Source: Opitutaceae bacterium
GTDB taxonomy: Bacteria > Verrucomicrobiota > Verrucomicrobiia > Opitutales > Opitutaceae
Direction: 5' to 3'
Assembly (NCBI GenBank): GCA_029979145.1
Contig: JAPOIC010000022.1
Span: forward strand, 1 to 15,066
Length of the DNA stretch: 15,066 nucleotides
A program made the position numbers and the translations under genes. The notes under the pieces are model-generated. The model had not been told where the DNA came from. It did no database searches and saw only the letters and a program-made list of their open reading frames with translations. Below are positions 13,675-15,066 of the stretch, in pieces. Within the stretch, counting starts at the first letter, position 1. Each line of letters opens with the position of its first letter.

Positions 13675-14328
13675 ATGGGCTTTCGCACCATCCTTCTCGA
13701 TCTCGACGGCACCTTGGTGGACGCCTTCACCACGATTCATCGCGCCTACGGCCACACGCTGCCGCATTTCGGCCGGCCCGCGCCCACGATGGCGGAAGTG
13801 CGCCGGGCCGTCGGCGGCGGCTTGCGCAACGCCATGGCGCATTTCCTGCCGGAGGAGCTGATCACCGAGGCCATCGCCCTGCACACCGCCTTCACGGACC
13901 GGATCCTCCTCGAAGACGTGCAACCCATGCCCGGCGCGCTCGCGCTCCTGCAGGCGCTGCACGCCCGCGGCACCACCCTCGCCGTTTACACCAACAAACA
14001 CGCCGGCGCCTCCCGCCGCATCTGCGCCCACCTTGGCTTCACGCCCTTCCTCGCGGGCGTCTACGGTGCCGGCGACACGCCTTGGCTCAAACCCCAGCCC
14101 GAGCTCGCCGCCCATGTGCTGGACGAACTCCACGCCGAACCCGCAACCACCCTGCTTGTCGGCGACTCGCCGTTCGACGTGCAAGCCGCGCACAACGGAG
14201 GCTTCGTCTGCTGGTGCGTGACCACCGGCACCCACGACGCGGAGCAACTGACAGCCGCCAGCGCCGACCGGATTTTTACTTGCCTGCCGGAGTTGCAGGT
14301 CGCCCTGCTGACCGAGATAGCGCGTTGA
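13675..14328 (+). CDS. HAD-superfamily phosphatase (phosphoglycolate phosphatase-like)
   Basis: This 217-residue HAD subfamily I hydrolase has motif 1 DLDGT (nucleophile D9, acid D11), a helical cap (about 15-85), motif 2 in YTNK (T106), motif 3 K139, and motif 4 GDSPFD (D164, D168). It most resembles Gph/PpaX-type phosphatases acting on phosphoglycolate or similar small phosphates; the substrate is not determined. ATG at 13675 begins MGFRTILLDLDGT right before motif 1; longer frames overlap the divergent permease gene and are rejected. The gene is alone, 86 bases from the mlaE-like start, and is followed by a dispersed repeat at 14355-14415. Confidence 0.9.
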   Translation: MGFRTILLDLDGTLVDAFTTIHRAYGHTLPHFGRPAPTMAEVRRAVGGGLRNAMAHFLPEELITEAIALHTAFTDRILLEDVQPMPGALALLQALHARGTTLAVYTNKHAGASRRICAHLGFTPFLAGVYGAGDTPWLKPQPELAAHVLDELHAEPATTLLVGDSPFDVQAAHNGGFVCWCVTTGTHDAEQLTAASADRIFTCLPELQVALLTEIAR

Positions 14329-14354
14329 GGAAGCAGATCGGTCGGAGTTTTTTC

Positions 14355-14415
14355 CCGCGGATTTCGCGGATGGACGCAGATTCAATTCATCCGCGCGAAT
14401 CCGTGTAATCCGCGG
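14355..14415. repeat. dispersed CGCGGAT inverted repeat
   Basis: CCGCGGAT (14355-14362) pairs exactly with ATCCGCGG (14408-14415). The arms are built from iterated CGCGGAT-like words, imperfectly complementary, around TTCAATTCAT. It sits between convergent HAD and DUF1697 genes. A T run (14348-14353) precedes it on the plus strand, so it is not a classical terminator in either direction. I recall this word pattern from intergenic repeats of Verrucomicrobiota. Confidence 0.65.
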
Positions 14416-14449
14416 CAACCACCCTGTCTCGCAGTTCCTAGCCGAGGCG

Positions 14450-14992
14450 TCAGGTCATCCCGAATTTCGCCGCCAGTTTCTGCAGCGAGGTCAGGTTTCG
14501 CATGGTCATCGTCGGCAGCTTGAGCGCACGCACGGCCGGTGAAGTCCAGATATCGGCGTCCGCCATGCCGCCGACGCGGCGCCAGTAGAGTTCTCGCCCG
14601 ACCAGGGCGAAGCGATCAGTCGGCCGGCTGCACGCCAGCAGGCCCCTGGCCGCGGCGGCCGGAAGGGGTTGCTTGAGAAATGACACGTAGATGCCGCCGT
14701 CCTCCGGCACGCCGTCCGGAAACGGCACGGATGCCAGCACCGCCGCGACTTCGTCGGCGCGACGCACAAAGGTATCGACGGAATAGCCCAACGCCTTCGC
14801 CAAATGGGCTTCGATCCGAGACTCCAGCTTTGCGACATCGCGCGCCGGCGTGGCGAAGACGACATTGCCGCTCGCGATGAAGGTCGCGACCTCGCCGAAC
14901 CCCAGCGCCTCGAAGTGGCGCTTCAGCTCCGTCATCGGCAGGCGGCGCTTGCCGAGATTGATCCCGCGGAGAAAAGCGACGCAGCGCGGCAT
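14450..14992 (-). CDS. DUF1697 family protein
   Basis: This 180-residue protein opens with the family signature CVAFLRGINLGKRRLPMTELK, followed by LGFGEVATFIASGNVVF (30-46), and ends with the usual ALKLPTMTMRNLTSLQKLAAKF (about 156-177). DUF1697 proteins are small, soluble, widespread and of unknown role; the two ferredoxin-like halves suggest ligand or nucleic-acid binding, but nothing here decides. Length is normal and the gene looks intact. ATG at 14992 is preceded by GCTCTC and no Shine-Dalgarno. It stands alone, flanked on both sides by dispersed repeats (14355-14415 and 15008-15066). Confidence 0.93.
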   Translation of the reverse strand: MPRCVAFLRGINLGKRRLPMTELKRHFEALGFGEVATFIASGNVVFATPARDVAKLESRIEAHLAKALGYSVDTFVRRADEVAAVLASVPFPDGVPEDGGIYVSFLKQPLPAAAARGLLACSRPTDRFALVGRELYWRRVGGMADADIWTSPAVRALKLPTMTMRNLTSLQKLAAKFGMT

Positions 14993-15007
14993 GAGAGCTA
15001 AGACAGT

Positions 15008-15066
15008 TTAACCACGAATGGACACGAATTCACACTAATAGAAAAGGCCTTGAACCACAGATGAAC
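15008..15066. repeat. dispersed AACCAC repeat, cut by the window end
   Basis: TTAACCACGAATGGACACGA begins at 15008 and is followed by AATTCACACTAAT; a second unit, GAACCACAGATGAAC, starts at 15052 and runs off the window. Both open with AACCAC like the element at 235-296. They are iterated near-10-base words, typical of a dispersed intergenic family, upstream of the DUF1697 start. Confidence 0.55.

Noticed and set aside
13438..14418. 326-residue minus-strand frame over the HAD gene and the start of the MlaE-like gene
   Set aside because: Antisense to the HAD phosphatase and out of frame with the permease; no domain seen.
1..15066. CRISPR array, tRNA, rRNA, integrase or transposase
   Set aside because: No regularly spaced direct repeats, tRNA-like cloverleaf or transposase/integrase motifs were seen on either strand.

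Overview
The window looks like chromosomal DNA from a high-GC member of the Verrucomicrobiota, most likely near Opitutaceae (Opitutus/Lacunisphaera type). This is an inference from four things: L,L-diaminopimelate aminotransferase (DapL), the high-GC codon use with long antisense shadow frames, an MCE (Mla-like) operon with a fused STAS-permease, and intergenic repeats of the 'AACCACGAATGGACACGAAT' and 'CGCGGAT' kinds that I remember from such genomes. I could not run a search. No phage, transposase, CRISPR, rRNA or tRNA is visible.

Layout. 1-294: a non-coding stretch packed with inverted repeats; one repeat forms a U-tailed hairpin just behind the first gene. 295-1143 (-): a TIM-barrel sugar isomerase/epimerase, divergent from 1367-2725 (+), an NCS1-type permease whose stop overlaps the start of a DUF4256 gene (2722-3291). 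3313-3510 (-): a small protein that may be ribbon-helix-helix. 3573-3601: a clear intrinsic terminator (-) closing a sugar-aldolase pair: 5864-6622 (class II aldolase) then 3658-5850 (fused rhamnulose-1-phosphate aldolase/short-chain dehydrogenase). 6838-7680 (-): a PanC homologue with several altered active-site positions. 7681-7897: a divergent regulatory region with competing inverted repeats and a decayed copy of the dapL start. 7898-9121 (+): dapL with a terminator at 9147-9171. 9255-9992 (+): a TauE/SafE permease, converging on a four-gene lipid-transport operon read right to left from 13589 to 10005 (STAS-MlaE permease, MlaF-like ATPase, MlaD-like MCE protein, PqiC-like lipoprotein). 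13675-14328 (+): a HAD phosphatase. 14355-14415: a repeat. 14450-14992 (-): DUF1697. 15008-15066: more repeat.

How the genes work together. The tandem aldolases suggest cleavage of deoxy-ketose-1-phosphates such as rhamnulose- or fuculose-1-phosphate to dihydroxyacetone phosphate and lactaldehyde, with lactaldehyde oxidised by the fused dehydrogenase; the matching isomerases and kinases are not in the window. The four-gene MCE operon should form one inner-membrane ABC complex moving lipids between membranes. PanC and DapL are biosynthetic (pantothenate; lysine/peptidoglycan) and share a divergent promoter region.

The most unusual observations are: (1) a degenerate upstream copy of the dapL 5' end whose substitutions all fall in third codon positions; (2) the PanC homologue with substitutions at several ATP/pantoate-binding positions; (3) near absence of Shine-Dalgarno sequences combined with a C just before the start codon in 13 of 15 genes; (4) stop codons sitting inside repeats or hairpins.
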